Assembly: GCF_030010215.1 (NCBI RefSeq)
Contig: NZ_JASCRR010000002.1
Location: 62,001-126,000 of the forward strand
Direction: 5' to 3'
DNA: 64,000 bases
Source: Tianweitania sp. UT-5YL-CI-8
GTDB taxonomy: Bacteria; Pseudomonadota; Alphaproteobacteria; Rhizobiales; Rhizobiaceae
Every line of letters begins with the position of its first letter. Positions within the stretch are counted from its first letter, which is position 1. The notes under the pieces are model-generated. The model made no database searches and was not told where the DNA came from. It saw only the letters and a program-made list of their open reading frames with translations. Shown here piece by piece: positions 51,166 through 60,226 of this stretch. The translations under genes were made by a program, and so were the position numbers.

Positions 51166-51201
51166 CACGTCTAGGTGACGGCGAATTGTCACCTAGACGT
51201 G
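51166..51201. terminator. Perfect 14-bp hairpin between TRAP binding protein and membrane genes
   Basis: CACGTCTAGGTGAC at 51166-51179 and its exact complement at 51188-51201 flank an 8-base loop. There is no T run after it, so it is more likely an RNA-stability or partial-termination element than a full terminator. Placed after the binding protein gene, it would favour binding protein mRNA over the membrane subunits. Confidence 0.6.
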
Positions 51202-51264
51202 TGAGAACCGAAGGCCGGTCCGGAAACAGCTCGGATCGGCCTTCTTCGCAAGAACGGGTGTTTC

Positions 51265-51777
51265 ATGGACAGTCTTGACGAAAACATGCAATCCACGCCG
51301 CTGATCAGCCTTCGCCGCGCCGACGAAGCGCTTGGTGTCGCGGCGCTGATCGTGATCGTGTTTTCGATCCTTTGGGGCGTGGTCAGCCGCTACGTCTTTC
51401 CGCAGCCAGCCGCCTGGACCTACGAGCTTGCGATCCTTGCTTTTTCCTATCTGGTCTTCTTCGGCGCGATTGCCGGCGTTCGACTCGGAACCCATGCGGC
51501 AATCGACGTTCTGGTGACAGCCCTGCCGGAGCGCTGGCAGGAGGGGGTTCGCTGGTTCAACTATGTACTGCTCGCCGCCTTCTTCGTGCTGATGACCGCG
51601 CTGTTCGTCTGGCAGGCCTGGACGTCGCGCAATGTACATACCATTGCGCTCGATCTCTCTCGCAGCATCGCCTACGGGCCGTTGGCGCTGGCGTCGTCCG
51701 GCATGCTGTTTCAGCATCTCGCCGTCGAGCGTCCCTGGCGCCCAAGAACGCACCGCACCGCGGATTCGATCATATGA
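51265..51777 (+). CDS. dctQ: TRAP transporter small membrane subunit (DctQ family)
   Basis: Small TRAP membrane protein of 170 residues with four hydrophobic segments. ILWGVVSRYVFPQPAAWTYELA and GVRLGTHAAIDVLVTALPE are the typical first-loop and second-helix blocks. It overlaps the large subunit gene by 4 bases. An alternative start at the Met in residue 8 is possible, since no strong ribosome site was seen. Works with the DctP and DctM proteins encoded on either side. Confidence 0.9.
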   Translation: MDSLDENMQSTPLISLRRADEALGVAALIVIVFSILWGVVSRYVFPQPAAWTYELAILAFSYLVFFGAIAGVRLGTHAAIDVLVTALPERWQEGVRWFNYVLLAAFFVLMTALFVWQAWTSRNVHTIALDLSRSIAYGPLALASSGMLFQHLAVERPWRPRTHRTADSII

Positions 51778-53087
51778 GTTTTTTGCATCTTGCCGGGCCT
51801 GCCTTGCTCGTCGTCGTCCTGTTTCTTCTGGCGACGCCTATCACCTGGGCGATGGCAATCGGAGCGCTTGCCTTCTTTTTCCTCAACATGGACATGATCC
51901 CCCTCTCCAATTTTGCGCAGGAGATGGCGGAAGGCAGTCAATCGGTCTCGTTGCTGGCGCTGCCGCTGTTTGTGCTGGCCGGCTGCATTATGAATGCATC
52001 GGGTATCACCCGCCGGCTGCTCAATCTGGCCGACGTTCTCGTCGGCCACATGACCGGCGCGCTGGCGCAGATGTGTACGGTGCTCGCCACGCTGCTCGGC
52101 GGGTTGACGGCGTCGGCCAATGCCGATGCGGCGATGCTGGCAAAGACGCTCGGAATCCAGATGGCGGAGCGGGGCTACAGCCGTGCGTTCGCCGCGGTGA
52201 TCACCTCCTCGGCAGCGATCATTACGAGCCTTATTCCACCCTCCATCGGGCTGATCGTCTACGGCTTTCTGGCCGAAACGTCGATCGGTCGCCTGTTTGC
52301 CGCGGGCGTCGTGCCCGGTCTTGTGCTGGCCGGCGGCCTGATGATCATCACCCACTTCATCGCAAGGAAACGTGGCTACAAGTCGCTGCGTGACAAGCGT
52401 GCGTCCGGCACTGAAGTCCGCGCCGCGCTGGTGGACGGCCTGTGGGCCATGTCGATCCCGGTCGTGATCTTCGCCGGCACGCGCTATGGCCTGTTCACCA
52501 CCACGGAAGCCGGCGCGGTCGTCGTCGTCTATGTCCTGTTCGTCGCGATCTTCGGCTATCGGGAGTTTACCATTGCCCAAATCCCGGAGGTGCTTGCGGA
52601 GGCCGTGCGCGATTCCGCCGTGGTGATGGTCATGATCTGCGCCGCAGCCGCCTTTGGGTTCTATCTCGCCTGGGAACAGGTGCCGCAGGCGATGTCCGGC
52701 TGGCTCGGCGGCGCGACCAGCAATCCGCTGATGATGCTTCTTCTGATCAACGTCATGCTCCTGATCATCGGAACGGCGATCGAAGGGTCGGCGGCGCTGA
52801 TCATCCTGACCCCGATGCTCATCCCGATCATCGACGGCGTGCATATCGATCGCGTACATTTCGGCATCATCTTCATCACCAACCTCACCATCGCCGGCAT
52901 CACGCCGCCTGTCGGTGGGCTGATGTATATCTCGTCCATGGTCATGCGCGTGCCGATGATGGCCTATGCCCGCGAGGTCGTTCCCTATCTCGCTATGATG
53001 ATGCTTCTCCTCGGCGTGCTCAGCGTTTTTCCGCAGCTGTCGCTCTGGCTCCCGGATCTGATCTACGGAACGCAAGCCGTACAGTAA
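51774..53087 (+). CDS. dctM: TRAP transporter large membrane subunit (DctM family)
   Basis: Large TRAP permease of 437 residues with about 12 hydrophobic segments. LLALPLFVLAGCIMNASGIT, GGLTASANADAAMLAKTLG, SLIPPSIGLIVYGFLAETS and NLTIAGITPPVGGLMY are the family hallmarks. The start overlaps the DctQ stop (ATGA), and the open frame further upstream is a shadow of that gene. It completes the TRAP system of the sugar-acid region. About 760 bases of unassigned sequence follow. Confidence 0.93.
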   Translation: MSFLHLAGPALLVVVLFLLATPITWAMAIGALAFFFLNMDMIPLSNFAQEMAEGSQSVSLLALPLFVLAGCIMNASGITRRLLNLADVLVGHMTGALAQMCTVLATLLGGLTASANADAAMLAKTLGIQMAERGYSRAFAAVITSSAAIITSLIPPSIGLIVYGFLAETSIGRLFAAGVVPGLVLAGGLMIITHFIARKRGYKSLRDKRASGTEVRAALVDGLWAMSIPVVIFAGTRYGLFTTTEAGAVVVVYVLFVAIFGYREFTIAQIPEVLAEAVRDSAVVMVMICAAAAFGFYLAWEQVPQAMSGWLGGATSNPLMMLLLINVMLLIIGTAIEGSAALIILTPMLIPIIDGVHIDRVHFGIIFITNLTIAGITPPVGGLMYISSMVMRVPMMAYAREVVPYLAMMMLLLGVLSVFPQLSLWLPDLIYGTQAVQ

Positions 53088-53848
53088 GGTGGGACCCAGG
53101 ACGGCTGAACTGCATCCGCTCGGGGCGAGTATTCGTGGAGATACTAACCCGGTACCGTAACAAACAATGCCGAGACTAAACACCATGTTCAACCTTCAAC
53201 AGGATGAATTCAGAGGCAACCGTTTCAGCGACAGTCCTGTCAATCGTTCCGAGGGAGCCCAGAGGAGTTCCGCAGCCTGCGGATCCATCGCCCAAGACGC
53301 CGCACCCTTACCGCCTTCCGCAAGTCCTGCAGCAGCGCGACTTCGCAACCTTCGCCAATAGTCGCCTTCGATGCCGTCGAGTTCCGGGTGCATCGCAAAT
53401 GCGGATCGGCTTTGGAAATTCTTCACAAGATGCTGCCTTGGCGCCGACCGCAACGACCACCGCCATGGCCCGCAAGTTCGTTATTATAGGCTCGCCGCCG
53501 GCGGTTCCGGCGCGAACGCTATATCCTGACCGAGCACCGTAGTCCCCAGTACCCGGTGGCGAACTCGCACCAGCACCGCCTACACGCACCGTCGCTGGTC
53601 AGCATTTGGTGCAGGTAGGCAGCGACTACGTGTCGGTTGCAATCGCCACCGGCCTGCACAAGACTCCAATGATCCAAGAAACGACGGCGTCAACTTTGTT
53701 GTGCGATCGCCAAATACTTCTAGTCCCGAAACCTCGTACGTCTCGGTCGCTGCATCCTAAGCCCATCAAGGGGGTTTCCCCCTTGATGGGCACGTCGCAA
53801 ACTATCCAGTGGGCGCAAGCGTGCAGCCTAGGACGCTTTCTCTGCTAG
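53088..53848. other. Unassigned region between the TRAP operon and the IS5 element
   Basis: About 760 bases in which no gene could be recognised on either strand; short open frames at 53.2-53.5 kb have no family resemblance. The only clear structure is a long hairpin at 53761-53791. It is probably decayed sequence bordering the insertion site. Confidence 0.45.
53761..53791. repeat. Perfect 14-bp inverted repeat with TTT loop
   Basis: GCCCATCAAGGGGG at 53761-53774, loop TTT, and the exact complement at 53778-53791. Very stable stem without a T tail. It could be a bidirectional terminator or the relic of a mobile element end; it lies 57 bases from the IS5 insertion. Confidence 0.65.
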
Positions 53849-54707
53849 AGGCTGTTATGGCCTTGTTGGTCTGAATGGCTTCAAAGGGTCGGATGGATGT
53901 CTATCGCAAGTCTTATCCGTCCGACGTATCCGATGAAGACTGGTCACTGGTTGCCGCCTATCTGGCGCTGCAGCGCGAGGATGCGGGCCAGCGGGAATAC
54001 AGTCTTCGCGAGGTTTTCGATGGCCTGCGCTACATTGTGAAGACAGAATCACCTTGGCGGTGGATGCCGAACGACCTGCCACCCTGGGCCGCCGTCTATC
54101 AGCAGACGCAGCGCTGGCTGGCGGCGGGCTGCTTCGAGGCGCTGGTTGACGATCTGCGCGCGGTGCTGCGGCTGGCGGCGGGGCGCAAGGCCGAGCCGAG
54201 CGCCGCGATCATCGACAGCCGGACTTTGCGCTCCACGCCCGAAAGCGGCGAGCGCGCCGGTTATGACGGCGCCAAGCGCAAGAAAGGTCCAAGCTCCATA
54301 TCGCGGTCGACACGCTCGGCCACCTGCTCGCCCTCCATGGCACTCCGGCGAGCATTGAGGATCGTGGCGAGGTCGACAAGCTCGGCAGGACGATCCAGGC
54401 CTTCACCGGCGACAGCGTCGAGATCGCCTGGGTCGATCAGGGTTACACCGGCGAGCGCGCCAAGCAGGCCGCCGACAAACATGGCATCGCCCTTAAGGTC
54501 GTCAAACTGCCCGAGGCCAGGCGCGGCTTCGTGCTGCTGCCACGGCGCTGGGTCGTCGAGCGATCCTTCGCATGGGCCACCCGCTTCCGAAGGCTCCTCA
54601 AGGATTATGAGAAATATGCTGAAACCCTCGCAGGCCTCCATCTCGTCGCTTTCGCAACTCTCATGACCAAACAGGCCGCTATCCTGGCCGAAAGTTCATA
54701 ACAGCCT
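53849..54707 (+). mobile_element. IS5-family insertion sequence with CTAG target duplication
   Basis: An 859-bp element bounded by inverted ends beginning AGGCTGTTATG (left, 53849) and ending CATAACAGCCT (right, 54707). CTAG directly flanks both sides (53845-53848 and 54708-54711), the target duplication expected for parts of the IS5 family. The perfect ends and duplication indicate a recent insertion. It contains one transposase gene in two frames. Size is in the usual range for small IS5-family elements. Confidence 0.85.
53875..54701 (+). pseudogene. IS5-family transposase, one frameshift
   Basis: The first frame encodes the N-terminal domain (KSYPSDVSDEDWSLVAAYL, LREVFDGLRYIVKTESPWRWMP) and the first catalytic Asp in AAIIDSRTL, up to DGAKRKKG. 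At 54286-54288 the reading must move by one base. The other frame then continues with SKLHIAVDTLGHLLALHG, the second Asp in IAWVDQGYTGERA and the Glu in VVERSFAWATRFRRLL, stopping at 54701. All three DDE residues survive across the two frames. Either a base has been lost after AAGAAAGG or translation shifts frame there, as reported for some IS5-family members. Start may be 53875 or 53893. Confidence 0.85.
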
Positions 54708-55259
54708 CTAGCTTGTGACGCAGTCCACACATTTCCCAAATAGGCCGAATATTTTCCCTGTTAATTGCAGTAGGGAAATCGCCATAAGCCGCTGAATTTG
54801 CGAACTATTGTCGCCAATATTAGTCTCTGATCGGCAATTTTGACGTTTCTTCGCTGTAAATCCAAAGATGTCAGGGAATTCCGAACCTGAGACAGGTCCG
54901 CGTGGGACTGACCCACCACCGATTCTACTCGGTCATTTTCCGGGCTTTTCTGAGAATCGAATTCTCCCGGTATTTCCAACGCTTGCAAGACTTTTAGCAC
55001 GTCCAATTGGCGGACGTAGAAGACTTTGGGCTGCTATCGGCATATTTTCCCGAGACAGTCTCAGTGAGGGTGTTTTCCCAGCCAACACGATTCCGGCGAT
55101 CATGCTGTCTGTGTTAGCCCGCTGCCTGAGTTGATGCACAAACGCTGCCGCCGGGCAGCATGACTGATGAGGCTGACTAACGTACGGCCAATGTGACCTC
55201 GGTTGAAAAGCCGCGAGATAGCGCTCGATCGAGCATGCGACTTCGCTTCCCTGGTAGGA
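54708..55259. other. AT-richer unassigned region after the IS5 element
   Basis: About 550 bases, visibly richer in A and T than its neighbours, especially 54720-54860. No gene was recognised in any frame; the minus-strand frame around 54761-55006 has no family resemblance. It separates the IS5 insertion from a convergent ABC operon and may be foreign DNA. Confidence 0.4.
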
Positions 55260-56306
55260 CTAAGTCGAGTGAGCCGAAGCCAGAATTGCCTGACCGTGCT
55301 GGTTGAAGAAGTGCAAGTTCTGCCCTTCCGCTCTGAGACCGATCACGCTGCCCACACCCGGCATTTCCCGCTCATCGTAAATGACAAGGCAATCATGCCC
55401 GCCGTCAAGCGCAACATGCAGCAGCGTCACAGCGCCGGTATATTCGCACAATGTTACTTCCCCGCGCAGCACGCCTTCGCCCGGCGACACCACCGTCAGA
55501 TGTTCGGGGCGAACACCGACGCTCTCGGCCGACGGCGGCGTTGCGGGCAATGCCGCCAGCAGCGGCGCGGCATCGGCGGGCAGCACGTTCATCTTCGGAC
55601 TACCGATGAACTGCGCGACGAAGATGTTGGCCGGGTTCTCATAGAGCGTGCGCGGCGAGCCGACCTGTTCGACGCGGCCGTCGCGCAGCACCACGATCTT
55701 GTCGGCAAGCGTCATCGCCTCGATCTGGTCGTGCGTCACATAGATCATCGTGGTCGCCAGCCGCTTGTGAAGGGCAGCGATTTCCGAGCGCATGTGGACG
55801 CGCAACTCGGCATCGAGATTGGACAAGGGCTCGTCGAACAGGAAGACGTCGGGGTGGCCGACAATGGCGCGGCCGATTGCGACACGCTGGCGCTGGCCAC
55901 CCGAAAGCTCGCGTGGATAGCGGTCGAGCAGCGCATCGAGCTTGAGCGTGGCGGCGGCTTCACCGATGCGTCTCTGGCGCTCTGCTGGTGGAACTTTGCG
56001 CACCTTCAGGCCGAAGCCCATATTGTCCCGGACCGTCAGGTGGGGATAGAGCGCGTAGGACTGGAACACCATCGCCACGCCGCGCTGGGCCGGCTGGACC
56101 TCGTTGACAAGCCGGTCGCCGATGTAGATGTCGCCGGCGCTGATGTGTTCGAGGCCCGAGATCAGACGCAGGAGGGTAGATTTTCCGCAGCCGGAAGGAC
56201 CGACGAAGACGACGAACTCGCCATCGTCGATCTGGAGATCCACGCCGCGAATGACTTCAACGCTGCCGAACCGCTTCTCGATTCCCTTGAGGAAAACATT
56301 GGTCAT
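55260..56306 (-). CDS. Sugar ABC transporter ATPase (UgpC/MsmK type)
   Basis: ATPase of 348 residues. Walker A GPSGCGKST, Q-loop MVFQSYALYPHLTV, signature LSGGQRQRVAIGRAIV, Walker B VFLFDEPLSNLD and VTHDQIEAM are intact, with a C-terminal TOBE domain from about 240 (SVGVRPEHLTVV). Slightly shorter than the 369-residue paralogue at 42.9 kb. It is the last gene of a minus-strand operon running from a GntR regulator through SDR, binding protein and two permeases, and energises that importer. Confidence 0.93.
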   Translation of the reverse strand: MTNVFLKGIEKRFGSVEVIRGVDLQIDDGEFVVFVGPSGCGKSTLLRLISGLEHISAGDIYIGDRLVNEVQPAQRGVAMVFQSYALYPHLTVRDNMGFGLKVRKVPPAERQRRIGEAAATLKLDALLDRYPRELSGGQRQRVAIGRAIVGHPDVFLFDEPLSNLDAELRVHMRSEIAALHKRLATTMIYVTHDQIEAMTLADKIVVLRDGRVEQVGSPRTLYENPANIFVAQFIGSPKMNVLPADAAPLLAALPATPPSAESVGVRPEHLTVVSPGEGVLRGEVTLCEYTGAVTLLHVALDGGHDCLVIYDEREMPGVGSVIGLRAEGQNLHFFNQHGQAILASAHST

Positions 56307-56319
56307 GTCAGATGCCTTC

Positions 56320-57162
56320 TCACCCCTTCACGCCGGACAGCGCGAAACTTTCGATGATCTGCCGCTGGGCGATCAGATAGACGATCAGGATCGGCACTAC
56401 AGCGAGCGTTGTAGCGGCAAGCTGCAGGTTCCACAGCGGCAATCCATAGCTGTCGTTGAAATTTGAGAGCGCTAGCGGCAGTGTGAACATCTCAAGCGAG
56501 CTGAGGAAGATGAGCGGCTCGAGGAACAGGTTCCACGACGACAGGAAGGTGATGATGGCGACCGCCGCGATTGCGGGCCGTGACATCGGCAAGGCGATGC
56601 GCCACCAGACGCCGAACCGCGACAGGCCATCCATTTTGCCCGCATCCTCGAGCTCCTTGGGCAAGGCGAGGAAATATTGCCGCATCAGGAAGGTGGCCAT
56701 CACGCCCTGCGGACCGAAGACCGGCAGCAGGATCAGCGGCCAGTGGGTATCGACCAATCCCATAGAGCGGATGAGGAAGAAGTTCGGGATGATGGTCACC
56801 TCTTCCGGCACCATCAGCGCCGAGATCAGGAACAGCATCAAAAGGCCCGCGCCGGCAAAGCGCATCCGCGCCAGCGCATACCCTGCGAGCGACGAGATGA
56901 TCAGCGTCAATACCGTGACCAGAATGGCGATGTAGAGCGAGTTGAAATATTGCCGTGCGAAAGGCTGGTAAGTGAACACTTCGATGAAGTTCTGCCACCG
57001 CCAAACGCGCGGGATCAGCGTCGGCGCGCCAAAGATTTCGGTCGTGCTCTTGAAGCCGGCCGAGACCATCCAGACGAATGGAAACATGAACGGAATGGCC
57101 ACGATCAGAAGCGCGATTGTCCAGCAGGTGCGGTAGAGAATCCTTATCTGGCGCTGGGTCAT
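56320..57162 (-). CDS. Sugar ABC transporter permease (MalG type)
   Basis: Permease of 280 residues. Six hydrophobic segments, SYAGYALARMRFAGAG-like second-helix block (SSLAGYALARMRF), and the EAA loop EDAGKMDGLSRFGVWWRIALPM. ITFLSSWNLFLEPLIFL follows the loop as is usual. Its start overlaps the MalF-type gene's stop by 4 bases. Partner of that protein in the second MalFGK-type importer of the window. Confidence 0.92.
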   Translation of the reverse strand: MTQRQIRILYRTCWTIALLIVAIPFMFPFVWMVSAGFKSTTEIFGAPTLIPRVWRWQNFIEVFTYQPFARQYFNSLYIAILVTVLTLIISSLAGYALARMRFAGAGLLMLFLISALMVPEEVTIIPNFFLIRSMGLVDTHWPLILLPVFGPQGVMATFLMRQYFLALPKELEDAGKMDGLSRFGVWWRIALPMSRPAIAAVAIITFLSSWNLFLEPLIFLSSLEMFTLPLALSNFNDSYGLPLWNLQLAATTLAVVPILIVYLIAQRQIIESFALSGVKG

Positions 57163-58088
57163 TCCGCCCCCTTTCGCCGCAGCATCACCTGGACAATGGT
57201 CAGCATCATCACGATGACGAACATGATCATCGCCAGCGCCGAGGCGTAGCCGATGTTGAAGAACTTGAAACCCTGCTGGTAGATGTAGAAGGCGAGCACG
57301 AGAGTGCCGTTTTCAGGGCCGCCGCCGGTCATCTGGTAGATGTGGTCGAACACCTTGAACGAACCGATGGTGGTGATGACCATGATGATCAGCGTGGTCG
57401 GAGCCAGAAGCGGCCAGATGATCATGCGGAAGATCTGCCAGCGTGAAGCGCCTTCGAGCCGTGCCGCGGCCTCGTAATCGCGTGGTATCGCTTGCAAAGC
57501 TGCGATGTAGAGGATCATGTTCAGCCCAACCATCTTGATGACGCGGGTGACAATCACGGCGGCCATGGCCCAGTTCGGTTCGCGCAGCCAGTTGGGTCCG
57601 CTGATGCCGACGATGGCAAGCATCTGGTTAATGAAGCCGCCCTCGCCCTGCAGCAGGAATTTCCAGACGATGGCCCAGGCGATTGCCGAAGTGACGACGG
57701 GGGCGAAGAACACCGTGCGGAAGAAAACTACACCGAAGAAAGGGCGCGACAGCGCAAGCGCAAGTGTCAGCGCGAGCGCCATGTTCAGCGGCACGAGGCC
57801 GAGGGCAAAAATCACCGAATTGCGGACCACATGCCAGAAATCCGGATTTTCCAGCAGTGCATTTTTGAAGTTTGCCAATCCTACGAATGCCGCCTGCTGT
57901 GTCAGCAAGTTCCATTCGGTCATGGAGAAATAGACGACTGCGCACAGAGGGCCGAGGAAGAAGATGAGAAAGCCGATGGCGGACGGGCTGACGAACAGCC
58001 ATGCCTCCATCATTTCCCTCGCCTTCAGGGTCAGCCACGGCGCGGTTTTTTCGCGCGCCGTGTTGGTGTGTCGAACAGCGTCGGTCAT
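57159..58088 (-). CDS. Sugar ABC transporter permease (MalF type)
   Basis: Permease of 309 residues. A cytoplasmic N-terminus of about 30 residues precedes the first helix (FLIFFLGPLCAVVYFS), and the EAA loop is EAARLEGASRWQIFRMIIWPLL. The C-terminal segment GPENGTLVLAFYIYQQGF is typical of the group. It starts 12 bases after the binding protein stop and overlaps the MalG-type gene by 4 bases. Confidence 0.92.
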   Translation of the reverse strand: MTDAVRHTNTAREKTAPWLTLKAREMMEAWLFVSPSAIGFLIFFLGPLCAVVYFSMTEWNLLTQQAAFVGLANFKNALLENPDFWHVVRNSVIFALGLVPLNMALALTLALALSRPFFGVVFFRTVFFAPVVTSAIAWAIVWKFLLQGEGGFINQMLAIVGISGPNWLREPNWAMAAVIVTRVIKMVGLNMILYIAALQAIPRDYEAAARLEGASRWQIFRMIIWPLLAPTTLIIMVITTIGSFKVFDHIYQMTGGGPENGTLVLAFYIYQQGFKFFNIGYASALAMIMFVIVMMLTIVQVMLRRKGAE

Positions 58089-58100
58089 CGTTTGCCGGAC

Positions 58101-59348
58101 TTAAAGCTGGGGCTGGATTGCTGCGCAGATACCGTTGATCGCGGCATCGACATCGGCATCGGCCTTCCACAGCGCATCGACGCGTGGCGCCATGGCGGCA
58201 AGGATCTGCGGCGCTTTCTCATGGGCCGGATGAACACGCCCGTTGGCGATGGCATCTGCGACGCCCTTCATCATCTCGGCTGGGACTAGCTTGTTGCCGT
58301 TGATGAAGGCATCGCTGTCGAGAACGCTTTTGCGGGCTGGCGGGAAGAACTGCGCCATGGTGGCGACATTGTCCTTGCTGGTCATATGCGCGATGAACTC
58401 GGCGGCGATTTCCTTGTTCTTTCCCGCATCGAAGACGACGAGCCCGGCTTGGCCGATCACAGGCGCCTCGCCGCCGGGGCCGGTCGGGAGCGGTGCGATA
58501 CCCCATTTGAAGCCGGCTTCCGCCATTTTCGAAGCACGCGAAATCTGGTTCACCGTCATGGCCGAATTGCCCGAGAAGTAGTCTCCCTGCTCGCCGGGCG
58601 GCACGATCGACTTGTCCTTGAACACCATGTCGTGGAGTTGCTTGATCGCTTTGACGGCTTCCGGCTTGTCGAAGCCGCATTCCCCGTTCGACCAGATGTC
58701 GCCGCCGTAGGCTCTGATCGGTGGCAACAAGGCATGCGTCATGCGCGAGGCGTAGCCTTCGCCATCCTTGAACTCGAAGCCCCACTTGCCGGGATTGGCT
58801 TCTGCGAGTTTCTTGGAGACCTCCTGGAACTTGTCCATGGTCCATTCACCCTTGGCGGCCAGTGCCAGAGGGTCTTCCAGACCAGCCTTATCGAACATCT
58901 CCTTGTTGTAGTAGATCATGAACGGCGAGGTAGAAAATGGCACCCCATAGACCGTCTCGCCTTTCTGCCAAAGCGCCATGGCCGGCTGTGAGAAATCGGC
59001 AAAATCATAACCTTCGGTGGCTTTCAACGTTGGCCCAATATCCATCAGCAACCCCGCATTCTCGAACGCCGGCGCTGCGTCCTCCATCATCCAGGCGAGA
59101 TCGGGCGCGTTGCCGCCGGCGACCTGGAAGGTCAGCTTCTGGGTGTAATCGTTCACCGGCACGGTCTCGAACTTGACGGTCACGTCCGGATGCTTGGTCT
59201 TGAAACTGTCGGCGATGCCGTTCAGCATCTTCAGATGCGCTTCGCTGCCTGTCCAGACGGTCATGCGAAGCTCCTGGCTCAGCGCCTGCGAAGACAGTGC
59301 GCACAATGCCAGTGCGGATATTGCAATACCTGCTAATACGGCCTTCAT
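58101..59348 (-). CDS. Sugar ABC transporter substrate-binding protein (family 1)
   Basis: Exported binding protein of 415 residues. The ATG at 59348 has GGGAGGAAACC upstream and starts a good signal peptide (KAVLAGIAISALALCALSSQ, ending ALS-QE). Family 1 features are IADSFKTKHPDVTVKFE, GGNAPDLAWMMEDAAP, FMIYYNKEMFDKAGLEDP and AEFIAHMTSKDNVATMAQF. The residues before this start in the open frame are arginine-rich and not coding-like. The ligand is probably a sugar or sugar acid linked to the SDR and divergent dehydratase-type enzyme. Confidence 0.92.
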   Translation of the reverse strand: MKAVLAGIAISALALCALSSQALSQELRMTVWTGSEAHLKMLNGIADSFKTKHPDVTVKFETVPVNDYTQKLTFQVAGGNAPDLAWMMEDAAPAFENAGLLMDIGPTLKATEGYDFADFSQPAMALWQKGETVYGVPFSTSPFMIYYNKEMFDKAGLEDPLALAAKGEWTMDKFQEVSKKLAEANPGKWGFEFKDGEGYASRMTHALLPPIRAYGGDIWSNGECGFDKPEAVKAIKQLHDMVFKDKSIVPPGEQGDYFSGNSAMTVNQISRASKMAEAGFKWGIAPLPTGPGGEAPVIGQAGLVVFDAGKNKEIAAEFIAHMTSKDNVATMAQFFPPARKSVLDSDAFINGNKLVPAEMMKGVADAIANGRVHPAHEKAPQILAAMAPRVDALWKADADVDAAINGICAAIQPQL

Positions 59349-59434
59349 GGTTTCCTCCCTTTTTGGTCGCCGGGCTTTGAGCCCGTCGCATTCAATGCAA
59401 AAGCCACTCCTGTCCGTGCGGCAGTGGCGACCGC

Positions 59435-60226
59435 CTATCCGGCTTCTCCCGGCAAAGCGCCGGGCGCATCGCCAATCGACCAACCTCCGTCGACCGGAAT
59501 ATTTGCGCCTGTGATGTAACTGGCGGCATCGCTGCACAGGAATACGAAGGCTCCCACCAGATCGTCCGGCTGCCCCTGTCTTCCGACCGGAATTTTCGCG
59601 GCTACGGCGCGGCGGAACGCCGGATCCTTATAGCGCTCGGCCGTTGCCTCGGTTTCGATAGCGCCCGGCGAAACGACATTCAGCGTGACGCCACTGCGCC
59701 CCACGTCCCTTGCTATTGCACGCATCGCCGTCCTTTGCGCCGCCTTCAGTGAAGCATAGACTACAGTCTCGGCGCGCGGCCGCGTTGCCATGATGCTGCC
59801 GGTGGCGACGACGCGGCCCCAGCCGCGCTCGGCCATGGGCGGCACTAGTTTGCGAACCAGCGTCAGCAGCGATGTAAAATTCGCAGCGACATGGGCTTCG
59901 ATATGGGTCGGGTCGGCATTCTCCCATGCCAAGCGGCGCTCGATGCCGGCATTGACGATGAGGATGTCCACCGGCCCGTGATGCGACAGCACGTCCTCGG
60001 CAAACGCGGTCGCCGCATCCGTGTTCGTGAAATCCGCCTCCAGAACCGGCGTTCCGGAGCCAATGTGCCGCGCCGTCTCAGCCGCGCCCTTCGCGTCGCC
60101 GAAATGATGCAGCGCGACCGATGCACCCTGTTCGGCCAGACCTATTGCTACGGCCCGGCCGATGCCGGAGCTTGCGCCGGTCACCAGAGCGCGCCTGCCC
60201 TCCAGGGAAAAGCGCCGTGGCGTCAT
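59435..60226 (-). CDS. Short-chain dehydrogenase/reductase
   Basis: Classical SDR of 263 residues: TGASSGIGRA cofactor motif, VNAGIERR, catalytic Ser in ATGSIMAT, YASLK active site and the C-terminal SYITGANIPVDGGWSIG. The start overlaps the GntR stop by 4 bases, so regulator and enzyme are translated together, and the binding protein gene follows after 86 bases. It would oxidise or reduce the imported sugar or a derived keto acid. No feature allows a finer substrate call. Confidence 0.9.
   Translation of the reverse strand: MTPRRFSLEGRRALVTGASSGIGRAVAIGLAEQGASVALHHFGDAKGAAETARHIGSGTPVLEADFTNTDAATAFAEDVLSHHGPVDILIVNAGIERRLAWENADPTHIEAHVAANFTSLLTLVRKLVPPMAERGWGRVVATGSIMATRPRAETVVYASLKAAQRTAMRAIARDVGRSGVTLNVVSPGAIETEATAERYKDPAFRRAVAAKIPVGRQGQPDDLVGAFVFLCSDAASYITGANIPVDGGWSIGDAPGALPGEAG

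Noticed and set aside
51711-53192. Minus-strand open frame of 493 codons
   Set aside because: Very rich in His, Asp and Arg because it is antisense to a membrane protein gene (DctM); not a real gene.
53196-53589. Minus-strand frames of 85 to 93 codons as small genes
   Set aside because: No ribosome site, no family resemblance and overlapping frames of similar length on both strands; left as unassigned sequence.
54761-55006. Minus-strand 81-codon frame as an integrase fragment
   Set aside because: A vague resemblance to recombinase-associated sequence could not be tied to any motif.
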